The translations under genes were made by a program, and so were the position numbers. Shown here in pieces: positions 1 through 9,390 of a stretch of DNA of 21,767 nt. The stretch is taken from assembly GCA_000969725.1 (NCBI GenBank), contig JXSR01S015825.1. One strand, written 5' to 3'. Every line of letters starts with the position of its first letter. Position 1 is the stretch's first letter. The notes under the pieces were generated by a model, which saw nothing but the letters and a program-made list of their open reading frames with translations, ran no database searches and was not told the DNA's origin. This stretch comes from Ophiothrix spiculata. Taxonomy: Eukaryota; Echinodermata; Ophiuroidea; Amphilepidida; Ophiotrichidae.

Positions 1-652
1 TGTAACAGAAAAAATATAGAAGTGGTGTTGACAAATCACTTGGATTCAATGTCCATGACTAGTTTACTAATAAAAAACGCTTAAAAGAAAAATATTTGAG
101 CAACTTTATTTTTTCATTTTTTTCAACTGCATTGGCACCCGATTTTTCGGAATGAGCGATATGTGGCCATCAACAACAAACCTCAGGAAAGTCAATATTT
201 TTCATTTTGAGATACAGGGAAAATACAGTCAGTATTTGACTCAATTGATATGTTTGCATACTATCTTCAAAACATCAGCCTTCAACTACCAAATATTTGA
301 AAAGTAAAATTTTCTAGACTAAGTTGAATTGGAAATGTACACAAAATGTATGTTTTACTTATTCGGACTTGTCATGCTGCAAGCTATTGTAAGAACCTAT
401 AACAAGTATTGTTTTAAAGTTGAAAATATGTTCTATTTAAGTAAGAAGTCTCAAAACTTCTAAAGCAAGCAAAAGTCTGATTGGAAACATGGCTTCTGAG
501 TGAACTTTCAGTGTGTTCATGCAACCGTATCCGGCAAAGCGTGCATCACTAGCATTACAATTGCTTTGTGGAGTATTGTACAACTGTTAGTCATGTGAAC
601 TTAGTTAAAAATCATTCTCTAATTACATTATGCTTTCTTTGTGTTCCCACAG
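1..652. other. Intron upstream of exon A
   Basis: AT-rich sequence with no reading frame of note and no repeat that I recognise. The last 25 bases are the pyrimidine tract and acceptor of exon A. Confidence 0.6.
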
Positions 653-803
653 ATCCAGCATATGTTGTCTCAATGCCATTGCAGATATTTGTTACCAGCG
701 GATTGGATACGATAATGATGTGTGATGTCGATGCCAAACCATCAGTGGACTATATAGTGTGGTTTAAGGATGGGGAGCAAATTGCCATAAATAGGTTACC
801 AAG
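653..803 (+). CDS. IGSF9: IGSF9/Turtle-like exon A: first half of an Ig domain (Ig4-like)
   Basis: Internal coding exon of a cell-surface immunoglobulin-superfamily protein of the IGSF9/Turtle type, a neuronal adhesion and synapse-organising family. A pyrimidine-rich tract ending in CAG (about 631-652) precedes it and AG|GTAAGC follows. Entry is phase 1 (G|AT completes Asp) and exit is phase 2. The translation starts DPAYVVSMP, has the B-strand cysteine in MMCDVDAKP, and the C-strand tryptophan in IVWFKDGEQ, the hallmark of the first half of an Ig fold. From memory of human IGSF9, the order PARVLNMP, CPVDAEPP, then W-KDG at the start of its fourth Ig domain matches closely. The partner half is exon B, 7.4 kb downstream. 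Earlier exons (signal peptide, Ig1-3) lie outside the window. IGSF9, IGSF9B and Turtle cannot be told apart from this stretch. The track-like ATG at 568 is intronic; the exon starts at the acceptor. Confidence 0.78.
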
Positions 804-846
804 GTAAGCTGTAGTGTTGATATCAATGTGAATATTTGTTACCAAT

Positions 847-1239
847 GTCTACCATTTTGGCACTAGGGCCAAAATATGTATTTTTGATGCCATAAATTTC
901 TAGAAAGCCTAAGTAACATTTGCCGAAGTAAAATTTGGAACTAGAGTACTTTTTAGGATCTAGAAACAAATTCCAGGATCTTGTTTTCTCAAATTTTGTA
1001 TTGTTTTCTTATTTTTTGATATATTGCAAAAAATAGGACAACGTCCATTTTGCCCACAAAAAATAGCAAAAATGGCAAAAGAGAATAAAAATATGGAGAA
1101 AACAGACACTGGACTTTAATTTTTAGATTGTACAAAGTAATTTAGTTCCAAATTTTATTGAAGAAAATTTAAGTTAAGCTTTGCAGAAACTTTTGGTGCC
1201 CAAAATGCATATTTTGGCTCTTTGGCCAAAATGGTAGAC
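847..1239. mobile_element. MITE-like element with about 110-bp terminal inverted repeats
   Basis: The left arm begins GTCTACCATTTTGGC and the right arm ends GCCAAAATGGTAGAC. After reverse-complementing, similarity runs roughly 110 bases inward, including AAAATTTGGAACTA at matching distances. There is no coding capacity. It sits directly after the tandem exon A unit boundary at 832-843, so it appears to have landed inside the duplicated exon array. No clear target-site duplication could be assigned. Confidence 0.7.
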
Positions 1240-1360
1240 TTTTGTCAAAATTTAACATCAACATCATGTTCAACATGCAATTTGCTTCTAGAAATGTATA
1301 CTTTTATATGGATTTAATTTTAAATCGATGAGTTACATTATTACCTATCCAAAAATGAAT

Positions 1361-1416
1361 GGTTGACACCAATATTAAGGATGTGGTGCAGATTGCTATA
1401 AAAAGGTTACCAAGGT
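1361..1416 (+). pseudogene. Decayed partial copy of exon A (copy 2), with donor
   Basis: The sequence ATTAAGGATGTGGTGCAG followed by ATTGCTATAAAAAGG and TTACCAAGGTAGG parallels the 3' end of exon A (TTTAAGGATGGGGAGCAA, ATTGCCATAAATAGG, TTACCAAGGTAAG). The match continues into the intron start (GTCAATGTGGATATTTGT). Only the last third of the exon is recognisable and no acceptor is present. It is not expected to be spliced. Confidence 0.75.
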
Positions 1417-1431
1417 AGGTGTGTCAATGTG

Positions 1432-1573
1432 GATATTTGTAACTATATGGTTGGATACCAGACTGACATATGGTGTAGATGCTGAACCACCTGTGGACTA
1501 CATAGTGTAGTTTAAAGACAGGGACCAGACTGCTGTAAGTTGGTTGATTACCAAGGTAAGATATGGTCTTGGT
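1432..1573 (+). pseudogene. Decayed near-full tandem copy of exon A (copy 3)
   Basis: Aligns over the whole unit from ATATTTGT (685 in exon A) through the donor CCAAG|GTAAG and on to GTCAATGTGGATATTGG. In the aligned frame it reads VDAEPPVDYIV followed by a TAG stop at 1508-1510, where exon A has the core tryptophan (TGG), then FKD. The first half is frameshifted relative to exon A. Since the unit starts inside the exon, it carries no acceptor of its own, so it is a dead tandem repeat rather than a usable alternative exon. Confidence 0.8.
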
Positions 1574-1632
1574 GTCAATGTGGATATTGGCCTTGGACTA
1601 CATAGTGTTGGGATCAGATTGATATAAAAATG
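1573..1632 (+). pseudogene. Decayed fragment of exon A (copy 4)
   Basis: TTGGACTACATAGTGTTGGG then ATCAGATTGATATAAAAATG matches the middle of copy 3 and exon A (GTGGACTA-ATAGTG, then GGGA-CAGA-TG) with a deletion of about a dozen bases. It directly follows copy 3 and marks the end of the array. Confidence 0.6.
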
Positions 1633-1723
1633 TCATACTGCATCTACTACTCAAATTCAACTGTTGATTTTCAGAATATAAATCATATTTACTGTTGAGT
1701 TGTTTCATACCATTGTACCAATA

Positions 1724-2030
1724 CCCGGGGGTACTTACATTGACGGAAGGTATGTGTATGTGCCACCCTCAAGACCCCCTTTTCAAGCCTCCTCTTCCGC
1801 TCCCCAAGATGCTCTTTTCAAGATTACTACAGTTCCAATTTATAAAGAAAATGACTCAAAAGTGTGTTTTACTATGTTTTCAAGCTAATTTTGAGCGATT
1901 TTAAGCTCAAATAGTCATATTTTTGTAGGAAAAAAGCAGTTCTTGAGACCTCAATTCGGTAAAATTCCATAGACCTTATTTTTGACCACATACCTCCAAA
2001 TTTTTTTGAATACCCCCAGAGCTCCCCGGG
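1724..2030. mobile_element. Short DNA element with CCCGGGG termini and a 7-bp imperfect target duplication
   Basis: The ends are CCCGGGGGTAC and GAGCTCCCCGGG, inverted with respect to each other. The flanks ACCAATA (1717-1723) and ACCGATA (2031-2037) form a 7-bp direct repeat with one mismatch, as expected of a target-site duplication. The interior (GGTATGTGTATGTGCCACCC near the left) resembles widespread invertebrate nonautonomous repeats, as far as I recall. The small reading frames across it are not genes. Confidence 0.55.
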
Positions 2031-2412
2031 ACCGATACTTGCATGAAGGAATGATGATTCAACAACTCACTGTATCTCCTAATACAGGAGTGTACTGTTG
2101 TTGATTCACAATGAACACACAGTTGAAATTCAAATTAGTGCATCACGCACAGCACAGCATTACGGAAGTGCGTTTACGCAGTACACATAAGTCTGCACAC
2201 TGTTCATTACGCATCTGGCATGTGCTTGGGAACAATTGAAAACGACAAAGCAACAAACATTCACAAACTAGTACTTTGCTTTAGATTCTGCTAAAGATGA
2301 GTATCTGTTAAATTGAAAACATTTAGAATTTAATTCTATTTATACATTTACAGGAAGATTTGTGTTTCTTATATATATATATACATTTTCGGGAAGATTG
2401 TTGTTGTTGAAA

Positions 2413-2883
2413 GGTATTCAAACAAGCTTCAGAGTTGTTCATTGCATATAACCTACATCAACAACAGTGTTGTATCTGATGCGTTGCCATATTTTTATTA
2501 CTCTCGGGTGGCCTAAGCCAATCTTGTGAGATAAGAATATTTGTTCTGTTTGAAGCAACCTTTCTATGTTTGTCTGTGTGTTGTTGTTTTATGATTTGTT
2601 GTTGTTGTCGAAGTTCCTATATTTATTTTGACAAATGTTATGTAATTTGCTTGAAACAATTTTGTCTTGTATTTCATTGTGGGTTGTGATTACCTCTGGC
2701 CTCTGGCCTTTCGATCACATCCCCCATATCATTTAGTTTCAATTACATGTGTTTTTAATTATATATTTTGTTGTTTTTTGATATGGAAATAATAAATAAA
2801 TATGAAATAATATGAAATATGCAGATGCATGGATGCATCGTTGTTGATTTGCAATGAACAACTCTGTAGCGTGTTTGAATACC
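2413..2883. mobile_element. Inverted-repeat element, arms about 45 bp
   Basis: Left end GGTATTCAAACAAGC then TTCAGAGTTGTTCATTGCA; the right end, read in reverse complement, gives GGTATTCAAACACGC then TACAGAGTTGTTCATTGCA. Both continue into a TCAACAACA motif. The interior is noncoding and TTGTTG-rich. A third related arm (TGTTGTTGATTCACAATGAA) lies at about 2095-2115 outside the element. Reading frames on both strands at 2739-3106 are incidental. Confidence 0.6.
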
Positions 2884-3400
2884 TTAATCACCAAACTTTT
2901 GGAAGTAAGGGAATTAATCAATTAAAATGGTTTGTCAGATGGCAAATAGATGAATTGGACAATCGATACATTATTTTTTCCAGTTTCTTCAAAAATTGCA
3001 GGTGCTTTCTAGAACACTTTGTTTCTGTGACTTTTCCCTTTACTTTAGCCATGTGGTTGTTTCTCTTAGTGTACAACTGAAATATAGGGTTACTACAATA
3101 TAACAAACAGAACTGGTTCAGTTCATTATGTTGTCCTTAGGGGGACAGTGACAGGACTATAAAACAGCTGTTTTAGCCATCCATGTCAACTGTACTTGTT
3201 ATAAAAGCCTGGGGCCATGGCAATGTGATGAAATATATACTTTTTAATTTAAAGCGCTATTACATATGTATGAGGGAGCAATTGTATATTTGCCAAATTG
3301 GTTTAAACAAAATTTCAAAATGTAAAAAAAACCTGAAAATTATAATGATAGTTAACAACCTTGAGATGAAGTTTATATCAATACATGTATGTTTGTGTAA
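2884..3400. other. Intron stretch without recognised features
   Basis: No gene and no clear repeat. There is a 14-bp perfect palindrome AAAACAGCTGTTTT at 3161-3174, and a small hairpin TGTCC-GGACA just before it. Confidence 0.4.
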
Positions 3401-3614
3401 GGCTGCGATCACATAGAACTATACTATTTGGGTATACGGTACACGATTTCAACTGGGCACGCGTATAGATTCAATCGAACACGTACATTTGATGCTCCCG
3501 GGTCACATAAGAGGGAACTATTAAAAAAAAAACGTATAGCTCGCCGATCCTGTACAAAATATAGCTATCGAATGGCGTATAGCGAATACCGTATACTTCT
3601 ATGTGATCACAGCC
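3401..3614. mobile_element. PIF/Harbinger-like MITE with TAA target duplication
   Basis: 214 bp with terminal inverted repeats GGCTGCGATCACATAGAA and, at the right end, TTCTATGTGATCACAGCC. It is flanked by TAA on both sides (3398-3400 and 3615-3617). A 3-bp TAA/TTA duplication is typical of the PIF/Harbinger superfamily. The interior is richer in CG and in GTATA motifs (GGGTATACGG, CGTATAGC, CCGTATAC) than the surrounding intron. It has no transposase; the open frames over it are artefacts of the inverted arms. Confidence 0.75.
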
Positions 3615-3729
3615 TAAGAGGATTTTCAAAACGGTGCACATATTTTTTTTCACTGATTATCACTTTTGCATCACATTTGATTTGTTTAAAAAAAAAAATA
3701 TTATTAACAGGTTGATTGCAGAGAAAATG

Positions 3730-4760
3730 AATTAGTTTATCTTTTAAGAATAAATCTTATTTTATTTGAAATCAATTCAACTAATGTTAAAATAATTTCT
3801 GTCATTTCTAGACACTTGTTCCTCTGTTAAAATTAAAACTTTATTATTTTTAGTGCAAAGAAGTAAGAGTTTTCTTGTATTTCAAACAGATAAATGATCA
3901 ACATGTGTTAAAGCACCAATTGTACTTTTTCCCGGTAATATATTTCCTATGCTTTTCATGAATTGTTTATTTATTTGTTTGTTAGTAGAGTCAAAGCAAA
4001 AAATAATGTCCCAAGTGTCTTAGCTGGTGCTTGTGAGAAGCACTTATTTAAATTAATACCGCATTTCTTAAATTTGAAAGTAAACTTTTAAACAAATCAA
4101 GTCAATTCCATGGATTTTCAACTTCTATTCACATACTTTGCTTATGTTTTAGACATAAATTTTTCCCCTGTATACACAGGCACTACAGACAGTAAACCTA
4201 TCCAAGATATTCTTTGTTTTGACGCGTCACCAATGATCAAGAAAAAAGAGACGATGTGACCACTGACCAGTGTAACATCGTATTAGACAAGTCTAGTGAA
4301 ACATGTATAGCATTCATATTGCCTCCACTTTCTCCTAGTCTTGTGTGAAGACTGTTATATAACATAGCTGCCCTAATGTTGCAATCTATTAAAAGATGAT
4401 ATCATGTGTTAAATTCTAAATCCTAGGAACTAGATGCAATAAGCACCACATGACTAACCAAGAAGCTGGACCAAGAAAGGGTGATGAGACAATTTTTAAA
4501 TCATTTAGACCATGCTTACACGTTTTGCATATCTTCCATGGTCAATTAAGTCAGGATCCTGTAGCCTCAGGAAAAACTTACAACTTGGACTTGTTCTTAC
4601 ATGTAATATAAACTTTAATTGATTCAAGAGAATAGACTATGAGATAATTGGTCAGCGTAGGTCAGTGGTGTGATAAACAGTTTGATAAACAAGCATACAA
4701 GCTATCAATACTTTATCTTCTTGATACTAAAGTCTGAATAAATAAACACCAAGAGTTTTT
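3730..4760. repeat. 1-kb tandem duplication, unit 1
   Basis: First unit of a direct duplication with an offset of about 1,000 bases (996-1,005 at anchor points such as GACGCGTCACCAATGATCAA at 4221 and 5226). The outer parts are clearly diverged, with many indels. The core from about 4215 to 4670 is nearly unchanged, and about 180 bases (4487-4665) look identical to unit 2. No reading frame of coding character crosses the core. The exact unit edges are uncertain because the flanks have diverged. Confidence 0.8.
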
Positions 4761-5760
4761 GTTAAATATAAAGTGTTTCAATTCTTAACTTTAAAAGATT
4801 TTACAGAAAATCAATAGAGATTCAAAGTTTGTTATTCACTGCAAATGAAAGAGCATTTCACTCAAGTCAGGAGTTGTCATTTCTTTTTAACAATTCAAAC
4901 AGATAAATCAGAAACAAGTGTTAAATCATCTCTTTCTGTTAATTTCCTGTGCTTTTCTTGGATTTTTTATTTGTTTGTTTTTAAATTAGGGTCAAGACCA
5001 AAATTATCATTGATCAAAGATCTTATTTGGTGCTTGAAATACTAGTCAACAAGCCCTAGTTTAAGTTAATATCATACTTGTTATAACTCAAAGTAAACTT
5101 TTAAACGTTTCAATTCAAATCCATCTATTATTTACACATTTTCTTTGTTTTAGTCATATGTTTTACCTGTACTTCAGAATGCTCAGACACTACACACCTT
5201 AGCTACCCAAGGTATTCTTTGTTTTGACGCGTCACCAATGATCAAGAAAATGAGGCGATGTGACCACTGACCAGTGTAACATCGTATTAGACAAGTCTAG
5301 TGAAACATGTATAGCATTCATATTGCCTCAACTCTCTCCTAGCCTTCTGTGAAGACTTTGTTGCACAGCATAGCTGCCTAATGTTGTGACTATTAAAATT
5401 CTGTGTTAAATTCTAAATCCTTGGAACTAGATGCAATTAGCACCACATGACTAACCAAGAAACTGGCCACGAAAGGGTGATGAGACAATTTTTAAATCAT
5501 TTAGACCATGCTTACACGTTTTGCATATCTTCCATGGTCAATTAAGTCAGGATCCTGTAGCCTCAGGAAAAACTTACAACTTGGACTTGTTCTTACATGT
5601 AATATAAACTTTAATTGATTCAAGAGAATAGACTATGAGATAATTGGTCAGCGTAGGTCAGTACCAGCTATTAATACTTTATTTTATTGTGACTACAGAT
5701 TGCGTAAATAAATAAACAAACACCACTCTTTTTTGTTAAAGACAAAGTGTTTCAATTTTA
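4761..5760. repeat. 1-kb tandem duplication, unit 2
   Basis: Second unit. Landmarks in the same order as unit 1 include ATTTGTTTGTTTTT..., AAGTAAACTTTTAAAC, then GACGCGTCACCAATGATCAA, GACCACTGACCAGTGTAACA, and GTCAGCGTAGGTCAGT at 5647-5662. The frame at 4845-5045 is incidental. The core includes a short palindromic CACTGACCAGTG. Confidence 0.8.
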
Positions 5761-6020
5761 TCAATACTCAACTTTCGGATTTAATAAAAGAAAATCTAAC
5801 GATTCATATTTTGGTAAGAAAGCAAATAAAAATTGCTCTGTGCAATTGCTTTTTTTAATGCATCGTTTTAAGAACTCACCACAAAGATGAATAGTGGTGT
5901 TTTGATTTTTTAAAAATCAGTATTAGTATATTTTAAATGTATGTTTAATGTTCAAAGTTTTATCGATTATTACTTGCTTTTTTACAGTATGTACAAAAGA
6001 TAAGTAGGTTATTAGCATCA
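5761..6020. other. Intron stretch without recognised features
   Basis: AT-rich, no frame or repeat recognised between the tandem duplication and the LINE tail. Confidence 0.4.
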
Positions 6021-6450
6021 TAATAATAATAATAATGGGAATTTAATGGGAAGCCACTTGCTGAGATAAGACAGACAAAAACGCAGATAACATGAAAATA
6101 CAAAATCTTACAACTACATACTTAACAGCAAAAATGATATTACAGAATATTTGAATAAGCTACAGTGAACAAATGTGTTTTTAGAGCCATTTTGAAGCTA
6201 GACAATGAATTGGAAAGTCTGGTGTGAATTGGTAGATTGTTCCACAGCCTCTGACCGCAATGATGAAAACACCGGTCACCAAAAGGTGTTATGTGATCTA
6301 GGTTCATGCAGAAGATTAAGATTAGCTGAATGTCTATTTTTGTTAGGCAGGCAGAGGATCTTATTACAGGCATTAGATAGAAATGATTTCAGAGACTGGC
6401 TCTTTGCACGGCAAAAATCCACACGTAAATCATTTCTATGCTGAGAGTTG
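6021..6450 (-). mobile_element. 3' end of a decayed CR1/L2-type LINE, with (ATT)n tail
   Basis: Read on the minus strand, 6140-6373 encodes a C-terminal reverse-transcriptase tail: GDRCFHHCGQRLWNNLPIHT, then SFKMALKTHLF. This corresponds to the GDRAF-GPRLWNSLP-SFK-LKTHLF signature at the very end of CR1/L2/Jockey-group ORF2 proteins. Just upstream, the better match (NLNLLHEPRSHNT) is in another frame, so a one-base indel separates them. The element ends, on the minus strand, in an (ATT)n run that appears as TAATAATAATAATAAT at 6021-6036. The endonuclease and the catalytic RT motifs are missing, so it is a 5'-truncated, dead copy. The 5' limit is approximate. Confidence 0.75.
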
Positions 6451-6563
6451 GATCTTTGTTTTTCAAATTATATGTTATGTTGGTTGGATTTTCTTGTTGA
6501 AATTATATTAAATAGAGTGGTGATTTGATACCCTTTGTAAAGTATAAGGCGAAAAAAAAGAAC

Positions 6564-6815
6564 TCTGTCTCAGCTTACTTAAGGTCAAAACCCTAAGCGC
6601 TATGCGTTGTTTTGGTTTTTTTTAGTAAAAAAGGGCTACGCGGACGCGGAAATACCCCTAATTTTTTTTATTGCATTTTTCGGCCACTATTTAACTTTTG
6701 TTTTCTAGTAGTAGGGAAAAAAGATGAAAAAACTGAAAATATCTCAAAAACCTTTAAAAAAAAATTCGCTAAATTTGGTTTTTTAAAAACTATGCGCGCA
6801 GGAAGCTGAGACAGA
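6564..6815. mobile_element. Possible short inverted-repeat element
   Basis: Perfect 13-bp inverted repeat TCTGTCTCAGCTT / AAGCTGAGACAGA at the two ends of a 252-bp interval. The interior has CG-containing segments (GCTATGCG, CTACGCGGACGCGG, ATGCGCGC) that are unusual for this intron. No convincing target duplication was seen, so this could be a chance or older repeat. Confidence 0.4.
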
Positions 6816-7165
6816 CTATTTGTTTTTTGGCCTAAGTAAATGATGTTACGATTTTCCTCTTCATTAAAATGATCAAACAACAATTCAAAGCCATGTCAAA
6901 TTTGGTAAAAAGGTGCATTTACATAATTCATTAATTTTTGTACACTATATGACAAACAGTTTTTAAGTTTTTATTCTTTAGCAAATGGAGGGCAAAAAAT
7001 GAAATATTGAATAAAATAATTATTAAATTTGTAGAATAAAAAAAAGATATTTTTCTTTTTACAAGAACTAATCATATTGAAACACACTGTATGGCACAGT
7101 TTATTAAACGGTACCAATACACTAATAGTATATTTATTTGATATGCATGAGAACAAACTGCCCCC
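6816..7165. other. Intron stretch without recognised features
   Basis: Very AT-rich; the minus-strand frames seen here have no recognisable protein content. Confidence 0.4.
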
Positions 7166-8175
7166 ATAAGATATGTGTTGTAATTTTAACACCAAGTCTT
7201 ATGTCCATAAGAATATTAAATTGAATTAATTCTATACCTGTTCTAAAAGGATATCCATAATTTGTTTAATATTGTAAATGGATTTTCTTGACCCCCGTTT
7301 TGACCAGCATTAATAATTAACTGTACTTTCTCCAAGAATATTGAAATAATACTATGTCTGTCCTGAAAGGGATATTCCATGATGTATTCTCTATGGAATT
7401 TCTTGCCCAGCTTAAATTATGAAGTGTTCCTTTAAGGGGGTATTATTCTCACCTCAAGAATATTTTCTCTGAGAGTAAAGAAATAATTCTATACTTGTTT
7501 TGAAAGAGATGTTCCTTTATATATTCTTTGTGGAATTCCCTGCCCAGCATTAATTACAAATTACTCCTTTAAGTTGATATTATTTCAAAACCAATTGTAT
7601 TTTCTCTGAGAATATTGGACTAATTCTATACCTGTTTTGAAAGGGACATTTGATGATGTATTCATTATGCAATTCCTTTACCAGCATAATTTACAAAGTG
7701 CTCCTTTGAGGGGATGTTATAACACCAAGTATGCTTTCTCCAAGAATATTGAAATAATTCTATACCTGTCCTGAAAGGGATATTCCATGGCATTCTTTAT
7801 GCAATACCCTGACCAGCACAATTTACAAAGTGCTCCTTTAAGGGGATGTTATTTCAACATCAAGTGTACTTTCTCCAAGAATATTGAAATAATTCTATAC
7901 CTATCCTGAAAGGGATATTCCTTGATGTATTCTTTATGCAATACCCTGACCAGCATAATTTACAAAATGCTCCTTTGAGGGGATGTTATTTCAACACCAA
8001 GTGTACTTTCTCCAAGAGTATTGAAATAATGCTATATCTGTTCTGAAAGGGATATTCCGTGATGTATTCTCTATGGAATTTTTTGACCATCACAAATTAC
8101 AAAGTGTTCCTTTAAGGGGATATTATTTCAACACCAAGTGTATTTTCAGTGAGTATATTGAATTAATTCTACCCA
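7166..8175. repeat. Satellite-like array of about 136-bp units upstream of exon B
   Basis: Seven units plus partial ones at both ends. Phase points (T-GTA/CTTTCTCC) fall at about 7196, 7322, 7460, 7596, 7732, 7865, 8002 and 8139, giving spacings of 126 to 138. Each unit reads: CTTTCTCCAAGAATATTGAA, then TAATTCTATACCTGTCCTG, AAAGGGATATTCC, a TGATGTATTCTTTATG block, GACCAGCATAATTTACAAAG, and GGGGATGTTATTTCAACACC. Units 4 to 7 are the most alike and the upstream ones are more diverged. The last partial unit stops about 25 bp before the exon B acceptor. Confidence 0.9.
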
Positions 8176-8199
8176 TTTGCTTTTCATTATTTCCCATAG

Positions 8200-8333
8200 G
8201 TATAATCAAGAAGACGATGGGTCATTAGTGATCACGTCAGCTGAGCGTGGCGATAGTGGAGAATATACCTGTGAACCGCATAACGCTCTAGGTACCGCTG
8301 GACAATCGACCCCTACTGCCCTCATCGTCAGAG
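8200..8333 (+). CDS. IGSF9: IGSF9/Turtle-like exon B: second half of the Ig4-like domain
   Basis: Second coding exon of the same gene. The acceptor is a pyrimidine-rich stretch ending CATAG (8199), and the donor is G|GTAGGT. Entry in phase 2 joins AG from exon A to G here, making an arginine; exit is phase 1 and matches exon C. The translation has EDDGSLVITSAERGDSG, then EYTC with the F-strand cysteine, then PHNALGTAGQSTP, ending in LIVR. The D-S-G-E-Y-T-C stretch is the diagnostic Ig 'tyrosine corner', and the cysteine pairs with the one in exon A. Human IGSF9 has the closely similar PYNTLGTMGQSAP at the same place (from memory), the strongest single argument for the family call. A 136-bp satellite array ends about 25 bp upstream of the exon, so little unique intron is left next to the acceptor. 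Confidence 0.82.
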
Positions 8334-8580
8334 GTAGGTTTACAAAGTTGCAAAAAAATCAAACAAACAAGTATTCTATTGGTTATGCAATGTACCCGTG
8401 TGTAATGAAGCCTAAAAAATAAAAATTAAAAATTAAAAAAAATATTAATGAAGCCTGGTATGAAACACACAGTTTCAAGAGCTTGAAATTTAGAGGGCAA
8501 AAAAAATATATTTTTGAGTTGTTTAAATCAGTAACAAACTTGGTACTTTTTTATTGGTTGTTTTTACAGCTGATTCATAA
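8334..8580. other. Intron start after exon B
   Basis: A-rich low-complexity sequence (about 8411-8445), otherwise nothing recognised. Confidence 0.4.
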
Positions 8581-8584
8581 CACT

Positions 8585-8811
8585 ATTGTGCGTAATTTGT
8601 TCTTTATAGCCTGTTGTACGTAATTTGTTCTTTATACTACTTCTATTATGATTGTATTTTAATATTTTAGCTATACTGTGTACTTTCTGTATGGATTTAT
8701 TATGTTGTTTTTAAGTAATTTTTGATGTTTCTTGTGATTTGTAAAGCGCTCAGTGACTTTTGTATGGGCGCTATACAAGCCTGATTTATTATTATTATTA
8801 TTATTATTATT
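8585..8811 (+). mobile_element. LINE-type 3' tail ending in (ATT)n
   Basis: Noncoding sequence ending TTGTAAAGCGCTCAGTGAC, then GGGCGCTATACAAGCC, then a (TTA)n run at about 8785-8811. The AAAGCGC...GCGCTATA-AA(ATT)n ending is characteristic of CR1/L2-group LINE 3' ends and of SINEs that borrow them. Near its start, a 26-bp tandem pair repeats TGT(G/A)CGTAATTTGTTC at 8589 and 8615. The 5' limit is uncertain. Confidence 0.6.
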
Positions 8812-9092
8812 GATTTAAAGTTGCTAGACGTTCAGCATCATAAAAATGGCAATAGTTAAAAGAGACAATTAAGTTGGAAACATAGCCGATTCACCTTACC
8901 AACAAAGATATTGGATGCTGATCAGGGAAAAAATCAGTGTCGAGAAAATGATCATTGACGACAAAATATGACAAGCGCTGGGGTTCTCTACTATTACTTA
9001 AACGTAGTTATTACGTAAACATTATTACATTAAAATATATGGAGAGCCAAAACAAGTCTTCTTTTGGGTTATATTTCATGTTGTTTTTAAGT

Positions 9093-9289
9093 TAGGGAGC
9101 TCATGTGGTTTAGTGGAACAGTGCAGGACTCCGAATCATGAGGTCACATGTTCACGAGCCCAGCTACGGCCAACGGGTTATGTCCTTGGTTAAGACATTT
9201 AATCTTGATTGATTTGTCATAATGTCAAGCGCTATGATACTATGGTGAATAGCACAATGTAAATACTGGATATTAATATTTATTATTAT
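9093..9289 (+). mobile_element. tRNA-derived SINE, plus strand
   Basis: The head has an A box TGGTTTAGTGG (9106-9116) and a degenerate B box GTTCACGAGCC (9150-9160), the internal RNA polymerase III promoter of a tRNA gene. The spacing and the lack of a full cloverleaf argue against a functional tRNA. The tail has AAGCGCTATGA and ends in TATTAATATTTATTATTAT, like the LINE tail at 8785, suggesting mobilisation by that LINE group. Confidence 0.7.
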
Positions 9290-9390
9290 CAAGTTACTTA
9301 TCATAGTGGCCTTGATGAGAATCATTAGAAAGTCCTGATTTTGCCAGCTATGAGTAGTGTAAGAAGAATAGGAATCAGAATCACTATAGA

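Noticed and set aside
7166..8175. CRISPR-like array
   Set aside because: The 136-bp units repeat along their full length with no unique spacers, in an animal intron; this is a tandem satellite.
9093..9170. Functional tRNA gene
   Set aside because: A and B boxes are recognisable, but no complete acceptor stem or cloverleaf forms, and the sequence continues into a SINE body and (ATT)n tail.
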